Shown: positions 33,250-44,903 of the stretch, in pieces
Layout of the letters: the number at the start of each line of letters is the position of its first letter
How positions within the stretch are numbered: position 1 is the stretch's first letter
Assembly (NCBI RefSeq): GCF_009905375.1
Contig: NC_133653.1
Coordinates: 81,108,911 to 81,172,910, forward strand
Length of the DNA stretch: 64,000 nt
Source of the DNA: Apium graveolens
Taxonomy: Eukaryota > Streptophyta > Magnoliopsida > Apiales > Apiaceae
Direction of reading: 5' to 3'
The notes under the pieces: generated by a model
The model's input: the letters and a program-made list of their open reading frames with translations, nothing else
Databases searched by the model: none
What the model was told of the DNA's origin: nothing
Translations under genes and position numbers: made by a program

Positions 33250-36200
33250 GGGCAAAGGAAAGAAGGTCATATGGATCATTGATAGTGGATATTCCAGGCA
33301 TATGACAGGTGATAAGGCCCTGCTATCATAATTTGAGGAGATGGCTGGCCCTTTGGTGACCTTTGGAGACAACAGCAAAGGATTCACAATGGGATATGGC
33401 AAGATTGTTTCTGGAAATATTGTCATTGAAGATGTAGCACTAGTTGCTGGATTAGAAGTAAATCTTCTAAGTGTTAGTCAATTTGCAGACAGAGGTTTTC
33501 AAGTTGTTTTCAACAAAGAAGATTGTGCTTTTATTAGCAAAAAGACTGGTGAAATTGCACTTAAAGGAGTAAGAAATGGAAGCTTGTTTGTTGCAGACTT
33601 AGACTCAACAAATAAGGATGAAGTGTGTTGTTTCTACACCAAGGCATCAGAAGAGCAAAGCAAATTGTGGCATAAGAAGCTATCTCACTTGAATTTCAAA
33701 GCAATCAACACCTTAGTCAAGAAGGAGCTTGTGAGAGACATGCCCAGTCTGGAATTTGCTCAACTGGAAGTTTGTGAAGCTTGTCAGAAAGGAAAAATGA
33801 AAAGATCAAGTCACAAGTCAAAATATGTGAATTCTATAAGTGCACCTCTGCAACTTATTCACATGGACTTGTTTGGGCCAGTGAATGCCTTGTCCATTTC
33901 AAGGAACAAATATGCCCTTGTCATGGTTGATGATTTTTCAAGATACACTTGGGTTGAGTTCATGTACTCTAAAGATGAAACTCCAAACATTATAATTGAG
34001 CACATTAAGAAAATTGAGAATCAAGCTGAAGGAAAAGTTAGTGTGAACAGATTGAGGAGTGATAATAGAACAGAATTCAGAAACTCAACATTAAGTGAAT
34101 TCTGCAAAAATAAAGGCATTGTTCAAGAATTTTCAGCAGCTAGAACACCTCAACGGAATGGAGTAGTTGAGAGGAAAAATAGAACATTGGTTGAAGCTGC
34201 TAGAACCTTGCTACAAGATGCTCAGTTGCAAACTAGTTTTTGGGAAGAGGCTGTTAATACTAAATGCTACACTCAAAACAGATATCTCATCAACAAAGCT
34301 CATGGCAAATCACCTTACTCAATCATGTCTAACAGGAAGCCTACAGTGAAGCATCTACATGTGTTTGGAAGCAAGTGTTATATTCTAAAAGACAACTATG
34401 AATATGTGGGAAAATTTGACTCTAAAGTTTTTGAAACAATTTTTCTGGGATATTAATTGGAAAGAACAGCCTACAAAGTTTATGTGATTGATCAAAAGAA
34501 AATTATGGAACAGATGTGACTTTTGATGATGACAAATGTCCAGGCTTGGAATGCCTTGATGTAAATGATGCTGAAGCCCTTGCATTTAAGAATCTAACCA
34601 TTGATAGTGATTCTGATGAGGAAGATGAAGTTGTGGCACAACAAATGACAAATGGAGAGACCTCTGAACAAAATCATGGGAATGAAAGCTCTCTTCAGAC
34701 ACCTGAATTTGATGGCAGAAAACTCAGGGGGAGAAGGAGAGAATGGAAATGACAGTCATGGTAATACTGAAGAAAATGATGAAGGCACTAGTCAACAGAC
34801 ACACGCTAGAAAGTGGGATAGGAGTCATACAGTAGAAGCTATTATTGGTGATCCCTCAGCTGGTGTGAGAACTAGAAGTGGAACTGCTAATGAATGCCTA
34901 CATGCATGTTTTCTATCTCAAGTAGAGCCCAAGAAAACTGAAGAAGCCCTATTGGATCCTGATTGGATATGTGCTATGCAGGAGGAGCTGAATCAGTTTG
35001 AGAGAAACAAAGTTTGGAAATTAGTCCCTGCACCAAAGAACATAAGCATAATTGGAACTAAGTGGGTGTAAAGGAACAAAATGGATGAAAATGGAATTGT
35101 TACTAGAAACAAAGTAAGGCTGGTTGCTAAAGGCTACTCACAAGAAGAGGGAATTGACTATGATGAGACTTTTGCTCCTGTTGCAAGACTAGAAGCAAAG
35201 AGAATTTTTCTGGCATTTGCTGCACACTCAAATTTCAAGGTGTATCAAATGGATGTCAAGAGTGTTTTTCTTAATGGTGAACTAGAAAAAGAAGTTTATG
35301 TGCAACAGCCACCAGGCTTTGAAGATCCAGAATTTACTAACTTTGTTTACAAATTACTCAAGGCTCTATATGGATTGAAACAGGCACCTAGAGCCTGGTA
35401 TGACACACTGTCAGAATTTCTACTCAAACATGGTTTTACCAGAGGTACTATTGATAAAACTCTCTTCTACAAGAAGCATGGTGAAGATATGATCCTAGTT
35501 CAAATCTATGTGGATGATATCATCTTTGGATCTACAAATGAAAAGCTTTGTCAAAGATTCTCTAGGCTAATGCAGAGTGAGTATGAAATGAGCATGATGG
35601 GAGAATTGAGTTACTTCCTTGGACTTCAAGTTAATCAAAGAAGTGATGGTATTTTCATCAGCCAAACCAAATATGTGAATGACTTATTGAAGAAATTTGG
35701 TATGGTGGATAGCTCACCTGCATCTACATCAATGTCTACTACAACCAAGTTGGATGAAGACAAGAAAGGCAAGAGTGTGGATATTTCAAGCTACAGAGGG
35801 ACGATTGGATCATTGCTTTATTTGACTGCTAGTAGACCAGACATCATGTTTGCTACTTGTCTATGTGCTAGATTTCAAGCCAATCAAAGGAATCACATTT
35901 GATGGCTGTGAAAAGGATTTTCAGATACTTAAAGGAAACTCCAAACTTGGGATTATAGTATCCTAAGGGAACTGGTTTTGAAGCTGTTGGATACACAGAT
36001 GCAGATTTTGCTGGATGCAGGGTTGATAAGAAAAGTACTAGTGGAAGCTGTCAATTTCTTGGTCAAAAACTTGTATCCTGGTATAGTAAGAAATAACAAT
36101 CTGTGTCAACTTTCACAGCTGAGGCTGAATATATAGCTGCTGGAAGTTGTTGTGCTCAGGTGCTTTGGATTAGAAATCAGCTAATGGACTATGGTCTAGT

Positions 36201-36453
36201 GTTACACAAAATTCCTCTTATGTGCGACAATACTAGTGCCATATCTATAGTAGCTAATCCAGTTAATCATTCTAGAACAAAGCACATTGATGTTATGTAC
36301 CATTTTATCAGGGAAAATGCTGCAAATGGTACCATTGAGCTCATTTTTGTTCCAACAGAGAAATAATTAGCTGACATTTTTACTAAACCTTTGGATGAAG
36401 CAACCTTCACTAGACTTGTGAGTGAAATTGGAATGCTCAATTCTTCATCCTAA
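33250..36453 (+). pseudogene. SIRE-like pol (PR-INT-RT-RH), broken
   Basis: Protease has IDSGYSRHMTGD near 33,276. Integrase (to 34456) has HMDLFGP, RSDNRTEF (Arg where Gly is usual) and QRNGVVERKN. Reverse transcriptase has DVKSVFLNG and YVDD near 35,510. RNase H has TAEAEYIAAG and, at the end, ADIFTKPLDE. Stops or frame changes occur near 33,329, 34454-34456, about 34,650, 35069-35071, 35900-35902, about 36,095 and 36364-36366. The natural end is the TAA at 36451-36453. No functional product is possible. Confidence 0.88.
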
Positions 36454-36905
36454 GGCAAGAACTCAACTAATGTTTTGCAGCAGATTAATTTCTAATAAAT
36501 CAACCTAGTTTGATTTAATTGGAAATTAACTAAAATATAAATTATAAGTATTTCAGAATCTCTGTATATATTTTTTTAAAAACTCAAAAATTAACTTAGA
36601 ATATTTCAAATTCTAAGTAAACTGCGTAGTTGTTAATTTATATCTTAAATGTGTAAAATTAACACAAGGCAGAATAACAGTACTCAAAGGTATAGAGAAC
36701 TGAGTTCTCGATATGTCAAAATGACTTATCGACAAGTCATTTTAGAGTTCTCGAGTGAGTCCTCGATAAGTCTATTTACAGACTTCTCGAATGACTTCTC
36801 GATAAGCTCTATTATGACTTATCGATAAGACCATATAGAGTTCTCTAATAGTGTTAATACACAGAGTTCTCGACAAGGATATTTTGAGACTTATCAATAA
36901 CTCAG
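36454..36905 (+). repeat. SIRE-like 3' noncoding region with inverted repeat array
   Basis: From about 36,690 to 36,905 there are repeated blocks of the form gacttatcgataag followed by gagttctcg. Relative to the LTR array at 29,868-30,165 the order and orientation are reversed, so the two arrays are complementary. No gene. Confidence 0.7.
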
Positions 36906-37709
36906 AACTAAAATAATTTAATTCAATGAATTATTTTAGACAAATACTTTTGGAAAATTTATTCTGATTTCAATTTGATTTAATTTAATCATTTAATTTT
37001 ATTTATAAATAGTTAAATAAAATATAATTATTGATAATTAAGCCATATAATTCCTAAATATTATTTTGATTTCTTAAAAATAAATTTAGGTATTTAAAAA
37101 TCAATAAATATTACTATTAATTGATTTATTCTTAATTTATTCGTAATAAATAGACCGTTCGTCCGATTATTACGAAACGAACGTGTCTAGACTGAGAAAA
37201 ATATTTCGCTTTCAATAAAAATACTTTCGAGACCTAAATCTTTTTGTATCAAAAGGTTGCTTCTTTTACAAGTCATCGTAAGTTGGTTATTGATCGATAA
37301 ATCATATTTTTGCCCTGATTTCAATTCTAAAAGGGTCGAGTCAAATGTTTTGACGAACCGAGTCAAGTGTTATATGAATTATGTGATACGTGGATTATGT
37401 GTGTACATGATATATGAATTACGTGCGTATGTGAGTGATAATTCTTTTGGTTGACTGTTTTTCTTTTGTGTGGGTTATCGTATAGGTAGATGATAGGGTT
37501 TTAAAGCGTAATTTGTTGAGTAAGTATTATAGATATGGATTGTTCGAGTTGATCAGGACAAGACATTGGAAAGAATAAAATGGGATGGTATTGGATATCT
37601 GGCTTCTAGCAATAGCATGAGCAACACATCAGTGGATTGTTGAAATAGAAAGACAGCGAGTTCATGAGATGTCAGACTTGGATAATTGTGATGTTGCGAG
37701 TATGCCTAA
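36906..37709. other. AT-rich DNA, origin unclear
   Basis: Could be the rest of the SIRE-like 3' region or the flank of the LTR-like segment to the right. A 65-codon ORF at 37257-37454 has no recognised domain. No LTR, TIR or RNA gene seen. Confidence 0.4.
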
Positions 37710-39337
37710 CTGCTAAAAATCAAATGCAAGTTTTTTACGCTATTCTAATTCTAGAATAGTTTAATATTTTACATATCAAACTGCTTATGATTATGAAAGT
37801 ATTCTTCTCTATTCCCATTTTGGAATAGATAATTGTTTTACATATCGCTGAATTAAATGCTTATTATGCAAGTACTTTTCTGCTATTCTAATTTCAGAAT
37901 AGTTTACTGTTTTATGTATCTAAATACTGGAAGTTGATAATTATAAACACATTGTAGTAAATACTAGGGATATGACCTATTTTTAAAATTAAGCATACCC
38001 GTATTTTATTCGGGGTTGCTCTATGGGATTGGAAAGTTTGGTGTAAGAGGCCCTGAGATAGGAGTCCAACTTTTGAGGAGGATATGTTAACAATTCCATA
38101 TTCCCATTGGCTAACATACTAGCCTATTTTGGTACCTACATTTGGAAATCCCAATTATATCTAGGGTAGAGAAATGTACCGATAAGCTATAATCGGGTGT
38201 TATTGCTTTTGAACCTGATCAGGGGCAATAATGTTTATTTGAGTGTATCCAATCCATATTGCTTGTGTGGCTATTATATATTTGTTTCGAGCAGTTAGTT
38301 CATTTTGATGTCATACTGTATTGTTCAGTTGAGATACATAATGATTTATCCAGTACTTCTGTTTTGAATAAAAATGTGAGATGAAGTTTTGATTCAGTTT
38401 CTGAGTGATCTTGATACATAATTTTTTATTAATATCAAAAGTGGTATTGATATGTATAATTGATGTTAACGTCAATACTTCAGTACTGGTATGTTGTGAG
38501 CATCTAAGTTAGTATCGATATCTAATTTGATGTGATATCAAAATAAGTATTGTTATCATGTTGTTTTTTTTTATTAAAATGTATATAAGTTTATGATTCA
38601 GTCCAGAGTGACTGTTTCATATTGTTGTTTACGATATTTCCGTAAACACTGGTTTATGAGTTTTATTCACATCGAGATTCAAAGTATTGCTGAAGCATTT
38701 CGCTCATAAACATCAAAAGAGTCTTGAATACAGACGAACAACCAATTCTGGGATTCCTTAACTAAATTTTTCTGATTCAGCAATTATGATTTTAAATGTT
38801 ATGCTCTATTGCAGATCTCAGTTTTATATCAAAAAGACCATATATATGTTATAATGAACTTGCTGAGCATTTCTTTCGCTCATGCTTGTATATTTTTTTA
38901 ATTTAACCTTCCAGTGAGGATTAGCTTACGTTATTTAGCCGCGTAATTCGAGAAAGTAAAGAAGAAGCTTTTGGAAGATGGTTGGTCCAGGGTTTGTGGA
39001 ACTAGAGTAAGTTCTATTGTGGAAAGTTGTTTATATATATTATGGTTGTGTGATTGTATAATTGGGCCTAGTATACTTCCTTTCAAAGTTATACTAGCGG
39101 GTTAGCCTTGAGATTTAAAATATTGAAAAGAGTTTGTAAAGAAAGTTACAAAAATTTATTTATGGAAATTGGATATCTTATTTTTAGAACTGTAACCTAA
39201 AAGATCTTGGATTAGTTTGGGGTCGTAGATGTTATATTTCAACTGCTGTCATTTGTTTGTTGATTAAACAAGTTATTTTGGATTAAGGTTTCATCATGAC
39301 GACCAAATCCTCTGACCCCGGATTTGGGGGCGTTGCA
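37710..39337 (-). repeat. LTR-like segment (Gypsy type), copy B, without CACTA insertion
   Basis: The right end is the same as in copy A, minus-strand start TGCAACGCCCCCAAATCC at 39337. The left boundary is uncertain: cctaa occurs at 37705-37709 and again at 39338-39342, as a 5-bp target duplication would, but the first base inside (c at 37710) is not canonical. If right, this is a 1.6 kb solo LTR. It contains the uninterrupted CACTA target (cat at 38557-38559) and three tandem hairpin repeats near its left end. Confidence 0.5.
37740..37913. repeat. Three tandem 70-bp repeats each with a 7-bp stem hairpin
   Basis: Hairpins at 37740-37759, 37809-37828 and 37883-37902 all have a 7-bp stem (CTATTCT/AGAATAG, CTATTCC/GGAATAG, CTATTCT/AGAATAG) and a 6-base loop. 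Each is followed by a ttttacatatc-like stretch (ttttatgtatc in the third). The last pair of the middle stem has changed from T-A to C-G on both sides. Confidence 0.75.
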
Positions 39338-39398
39338 CCTAATCCGTGTCACCGCCTTGCAACTAGTCTGTGTTGTCGCCTGACGCCTGATCAATGCC

Positions 39399-42300
39399 CA
39401 CTACAAGAAAAAAATATAAATTCGACCCAAAAAATCGGTCAAATTTAGGTTAATTCGACCTCACGCGATCGAATTTAAGTAAATCAACTGATTTTGAATC
39501 TATTGTAATAAAGGGATTCGAATTTAGGAGTTCATTCGTATTTAACTAAATTCGACTAGCTAATTACGACCAGATAATTACGAACGCTTAAATTTAACCG
39601 AAGAAATTCGACCGAGGGAATCGAATTTATTTTTTCACCTAAATTTGAAAATCCCGCCCAAATAATTTATTTTTTTGAAACAATTTAAAAATCCCGCCCA
39701 AAAAATTATTTTTTTTGAAAAAATTTAAAAATACCTCCAAAATTTTTAATTCGATCTTATGCAATCCAAAATTAATTTTAACTATTTTTTAACATAAATT
39801 CAACCGAATTCGATCAATTTTAACAAACCATTTTTTTACAAAAATAGCGAAAATTGTTGTTCCAAATAAAAAAAACCAAAGGTCCAAAACAAGTCTGGAG
39901 ATGTACTGATAACATCATAAGAAAGCTAACGATCCACCCAAATTCTTGTTTTCGGCTTAGCAAAGAATTACATCTGCATTCAAAACATTAAAAATTATGA
40001 AATGAGTCAAAATCTACGTATTATTAACTTATTTACAGGATTTTTTAATATTGAGAACATACTTATATTTACAAATATATAACTTTAAAAGCCTAACATA
40101 AATGGGTTTCATCCTTACATAAAATGGTTCCTGATTCTTTAACAATCTAAGATGTAACAAAAGAAATCGGCAAGAAGCAATGAACAATGAGCAGCATCAA
40201 TGAGTAGAGCATTCCTCTGACTTTTTATAATAATGAATTGAGAAGGTTTTGAATGACCTGACTTTTTATACTTTTAACGACTTTGAAGAACATAATCCCA
40301 GTTGGTTAATGCAAGGGTTTTAGAGTTTCAAGTAAGTTTAAAACCCTTTTTTTTGTTTGCATTTGTTTCTTGATTTTATGATGCATTTATTCTTAACCTT
40401 TGTTGTAATTTTAGAAATATTATAGACATCTTAAGGGGCAAAGTCGTGCAAAAGCCCGAAAAATTATTGAAGATCACATCAAGGTGACAATCAAAAAGAC
40501 GTTGAATGAGCTTAAAAAAGAGTTGACAGAAAAGCAAGAAAAGAGGGTGTTTCAAACGAATCTTTAAAGCCGCCTTATTGGTCCGTTTCTTTTTGGAAGG
40601 ATCTTTTAAAGTATTGGGAGAAAAATTAAGGGAACTTATATAGGTAGGCGGTTGGATTCGCTAACCGGCAACAAGTTGAAAGATTGCATAGTGTCGATGC
40701 TCGGTCATTTAACAAAGTGCGAGAGGTAATGACATTTTTTTCAAACATGCACACACGCACATCTGGAATTACCAAACTTTCCTTTTTTCCGTTTTGCTAA
40801 TCAAATGTTTAATAATGTCAACTAAGCCCGTGATAATATAAGTTGTTTAATATGTAGAAAGGTAATGACGAACAAAAACAAGAACAAACCGACTAGACTT
40901 AAGGTTTGGGATAAATGTCATATGAGAGTTGGATCGGATCTGGAAAATCCCGTTTCCACTACTCCAGCTGCCATGCGTATTGCGGTAATGAAATTTTTTA
41001 AGTCTATATGTGCATTCTCATTTTTATTAAATAGAATTAAGTTTGCATTCGCATTTTTATTATTATTTTTATAGATTTGATTGTTTCAATAAAACTTGAA
41101 ACTTGCGTAGGAACAATATGCCGCTATTCTTGAGCGTATGTGCGTGGAGATGACACAAACGGGTGATAAAGATGAGCCATGGGATTGGTGGATGTAAGTA
41201 TTGGGGGTCCCCGAAGGTAAAAATCCAAAGAAAAATAATGTTGTTTGATTCCCCAATGCTCGAGTCACCGATCTTTTGCCTACATTAGCTACGCACTACC
41301 GAGATTCCACCCAGAATGAAGCCGGCTCATCCTCATCCGCTCCTAGACAACGTGAAGTCATCCCCGACAATGTCTATCTTGCCATCGTGAGAAACGGGCC
41401 TACAGAGATTTGTGCTAATCCAAGTCAGTTTGCTCGTCAACTATCCGATGAGGAGATAGCCACATTTGCTCGTACCGCTTTTTGAGGCCTCGGATCCGGC
41501 CTCCGATCCAAGTCAAAGATTACAATGGAATAACCTAATCGGTGGTGAGATTGTACACATTGTTGGAAGTTTGGTTGAAGACATCGTCCAGAAAACCGAA
41601 ACTCGTATTGTTTGTGTTGTTTAATTATTTGTTCTCATTTGCAAATAATTTCTTTCTTTTTTATTATTAGTTTATAATTTTGCATATAGGAAAACAATCG
41701 GCGTGCTTTGGAAGATGACAAGGATTATACATCCGAGGACGAGGTGACAACTGATGAGGACGTTGATGATGTCGGTGGGGATGGTGGGCAGGAAGATAAA
41801 GACGGTGAATCGTTCGAAGTTTTTTGGTTGGATTAGTTAAATTTATCGTTTATGGGATGATTGTAATTTAAAAGTTTTTTGTTTATGGGATGATGATATG
41901 TTTGCAGTGTGATTCTTTTTTGTGTTGATTTCAAAGCTACTTTACGGTTTGATGCTCCGGGTATCGGAGTTAGTATTTTATTTGTATGGATATATTATGG
42001 TTATGACATTTTATATAGTAGAGTTTTATCGGATTTAGTACTTTGCTTGATTTGATGTATTGATTGTATAATGGTGTTATGTTGATTTGGATGTGTAGAG
42101 AATTGGTGTTTTATTTATCTGAATTGGTTTAGTATGGGACTGCTAAAAACTTACAATTTTTTTTTAAAAATTTAGATTCAAAACCGACCGAAAGATGACA
42201 CAACCGACCATTTTTTACCATTACAATTCCCAGAAAACCGACCGATTATGCACATAACCGACCATCTTCTTCGTAAAACCGACCACGTTCTTGACAGGGT

Positions 42301-42410
42301 GGTCGGTTATATATGGTGGTCCGTTATGTATAGTTAAGTTGGCTTCTGGTTTTAAACTGACCATTGTGCACATAACAAATGGCAAGGTCAACTAATTTAA
42401 AATATATACA
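39399..42410 (+). mobile_element. Decayed CACTA element, copy B
   Basis: The left end CACTACAAGAAAA is at 39399, then attcgaccgagggaatcga subterminal motifs. The right part (about 42,180-42,300) is rich in accgacca motifs. No matching right terminus was found. Compared with copy A the left subterminal block is single, an extra stretch lies near 39,885-40,045, and an upstream exon is kept. Confidence 0.75.
40415..41836 (+). pseudogene. CACTA second-protein gene (Ptta/En/Spm-like), broken, copy B
   Basis: The first exon-like part (about 40,415-40,725) reads GQSRAKARKIIEDHIK and, after frame breaks, PPYWSVSFWKDLLKYWE and NRQQVERLHSVDARSF; the last motif is typical of plant En/Spm transposon proteins. 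Next parts begin near 40,866 (TRLKVWDKCHMRVGSD) and 41,110 (YAAILERM). The 3' part ends in an acidic tail at about 41,836. Stops include the taa near 40,566, taa near 40,627, and the tga near 41,247 that copy A shares. More of the gene remains than in copy A, but it is still dead. Confidence 0.7.
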
Positions 42411-43495
42411 TTTCGTTTTACTAAAATTGAGAAACGACATAAAAATAATTAGATTAAAGAAAGTAATGCTACCTTCAATCAGATGTGGATAATAGATATT
42501 TCATAATAGAATTAATCAGCCAAAGATCACTTTCCAAAATACAACTTTAGTCTAGTGTGTGGGATTATTATGTGTTTTGGTGGAGTAATGAGTAATATAT
42601 ATATATATATTAATCTCTCTCTATATCAAATTAGGGAGTACGAAAATATTTATTTATTATTATAATGATTTTTCTATATTTGTAAACGAGGACAACTTCT
42701 TTAAAAAACTTTCTAAAATAAAGTAAATATATTAGGTGATGAACTACTAAATAGAGAAATATTTAAAATTAAATAAATTCAATAATGAAACACACATCAC
42801 CAAAATTTCAATTAATATAAATACTCAAGCTCCCCAAGGGTAAGAAAAAAATGTTATAAATAGTTCATAGAAAATAATAATTCAGATTTTATTGAATTTA
42901 AAAGAATTAAAATATTAAATGTAATAAAAATAAGAATAAACAAAGCACTTATACTTTGAGTATTAAAAAAAAAATTATGTAGTCTGAAATATTTAACCAT
43001 TAACATTAATGAAATAATAACTTTGGGTTAAAGTGATGTAATAGGAACTAGGAATTATCTGTGCATTTGAAAGATTCAAATTCAGCCGTTGAAACACTTA
43101 AAAATGGATGTGCGGATTCAATTTGGTCTCATTACTAATTCGTGGAGAAAGACAGAGGGTATATATATCAAACGGCAATCATACAGCTGCTAGTTCATGC
43201 ATGCACGCGTCTGTGAACTACGTCAAATGAAATATATATGCAATTAAATTAAGTAAACAATGGTATTAGTTTTGTACAAATCCGTCCTCCCACCAAGGTT
43301 AGTTGACTAGATTATTGTCCATGCCAGTGTGTGTTATCGTTAATTTGAATATGAACTTTTTACAGTACTATTTGATCTGTCTAAATCATGTTAATTCCCA
43401 CTCGGCGTTAGATACGCATGCAAGGGGAGTACGACTGTTTCATGAAATCCAAACTTAGGACGGCAGTCGTGGTGGAAATAGGACATATCACTCAG
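42411..43495 (+). promoter_or_regulatory. Upstream region of the intact GLP gene
   Basis: AT-rich, no ORF of note. Contains catgcatg near 43198 and a ttgac core near 43301, the same motifs as in copy A. From about 42,835 onward it matches copy A without a mismatch that I can see, whereas the CACTA relic upstream differs by a few percent. Confidence 0.5.
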
Positions 43496-43503
43496 TATAT
43501 AAG
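43496..43503 (+). promoter_or_regulatory. TATA box of the intact GLP gene
   Basis: TATATAAG lies 85 bases before the ATG at 43581, giving a predicted 5' UTR of about 50 bases. Confidence 0.72.
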
Positions 43504-43580
43504 GAAACACCTGTGTGGCCATTTAGGCATATACTTTTAATCATAACCCATCTCTCTGTTTACACAAAATTTGAAAGGAA

Positions 43581-44373
43581 ATGGTAAATATGATTGTCTT
43601 GGTTGGCCTATTAGCTCTTTCTTTCTGCATTGCCATGGCAGCTGACCATAGTCCACTTCAAGATTTTTGCGTGGCTCAATCAAACAGCCAAGGTATAAAA
43701 TATTTACAAGTACAGTTTTATTGTTTATGTCAATGGTACCTCCATCCAAATATATTGAATTTATAGTTTTAAGCGGCTTCTAGTACCCAGTATACCTATG
43801 ATATATATGGATATTATGCAGTGCTTATATTTTGCAGTGCTTCTTAATGGATTAGCATGCAAGAATCCAAGCATGGTCCAAGCCAGTGACTTTTCCTTTA
43901 GCGGACTTCATATATCAGGTAACACAAGCAATGCAGTTGGCTCTAGGGTAACTCCTGTGGCCACAACCCAAATTCCAGGACTAAATACACTAGGCATCTC
44001 CCTTGTCCGCATTGACTATGCACCATGGGGCATCAATCCTCCTCACACACATCCTCGTGCCACAGAGATCTTAACCGTCATGGAAGGAAGCCTTGAAGTT
44101 GGTTTCGTCACCTCAAATCCCGATAATCGATTAATTTCAAAAATACTACACAAGGGTGATGTGTTTGTCTTCCCTATTGGTCTCATTCACTACCAGCGAA
44201 ACATAGGAAAGGGCAATGCCATGGCTATTGCAGGTCTTAGCAGCCAAAATCCAGGAGTCATTAGCATTGCAAACGCTGTTTTTGGTTCAAAACCAGCTAT
44301 ATCAAGTGATGTACTTGTTAAAGCATTCCTTGTGGACAAGAGGGTTGTCTCCGGTATGCAGTCCAAGTTCTAA
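43581..44373 (+). CDS. Germin-like protein (cupin superfamily), intact, two exons
   Basis: Exons are 43581..43692 and 43838..44373 with a 145-bp GT-AG intron; the product is 215 aa, normal for the family. Residues 1 to about 20 form a signal peptide ([15 protein letters not shown]), so it should be secreted to the cell wall or apoplast. The Cys pair is in DFCVA and LACKNP. Cupin motif 1 is [10 protein letters not shown] with the His, His and Glu metal ligands, but the usual upstream Gly is Trp ([11 protein letters not shown]). Cupin motif 2 is [16 protein letters not shown] with the fourth ligand His. A KGD tripeptide is present. Family members bind Mn and form oligomers; some have superoxide dismutase or oxalate oxidase activity, and which applies here cannot be read from the sequence. 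It resembles subfamily 1 GLPs. Confidence 0.96.
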
Positions 44374-44903
44374 GATATATTATTGATTACATTTGACGCC
44401 ATTCTATTTTCTTATTCTTTTTAGTAGTTTGAGAGAAATGCTGCAACTGTTCTAGCACCAACGACACTCCTGCTTTAGCTTTGTATCATTGTATACTCAG
44501 ATGGTTCTTGGTTCTTTGCAGTTATTTTTTATTTTCTTGCTGGTGAAATATAAATTTTATAACATATTGTTTCCATGGATGTCCACGGGATTAATCTACC
44601 AATGCAACCATCAGTGAAAAATTATACACTCCTTAGTCTCGTAGATATTTAGCTTGTGTTAGACGGTAAGAAAAATTAAGTTGTTTATTAGTCTTTGGAG
44701 AAATAAGAGACCAAGGAGAACAAAATAACCGGTCAAACACCTCTCAACTAGAATGTGGTCTGTCACAAATACAAATACATAATTGTTGTTATATTCTGGT
44801 GGACAATGGCCAACTTAGCCTCTCAAAAAATATTTACTTTTTCATAAGTCTGTCTCCACTTTGCTAAAAAAATATTTCAAAGTATAAAATCTTTGGTATA
44901 TTC
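44374..44903 (+). other. 3' flank of the intact GLP gene, no gene
   Basis: Aligns with copy A 16135-16737. It lacks a 76-base stretch present in A; the junction is ttagtct-cgta near 44,639. It ends at tattc (44899-44903), the left target duplication of the old Copia element. Confidence 0.7.

Larger units (their letters stand above)
29576..36905 (+). mobile_element. SIRE-like Ty1/Copia element, decayed, 3' LTR not found
   Basis: The 5' LTR probably spans 29576-30799 (TGTCTG to CTAACA); its right end is set by the primer-binding-like tggaatcagag at 30802. A long gag with a coiled-coil-like extension, then protease, integrase, reverse transcriptase and RNase H, fits the SIRE/Maximus lineage; the RNase H block RVDKKSTSGSCQFLG is typical. 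The reading frame is broken at many points. No second copy of the LTR start (tgtctgtatcataac) was found before 38,550, so the element is truncated on the right. The right limit given marks the end of a repeat array in its 3' noncoding region. Confidence 0.8.
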
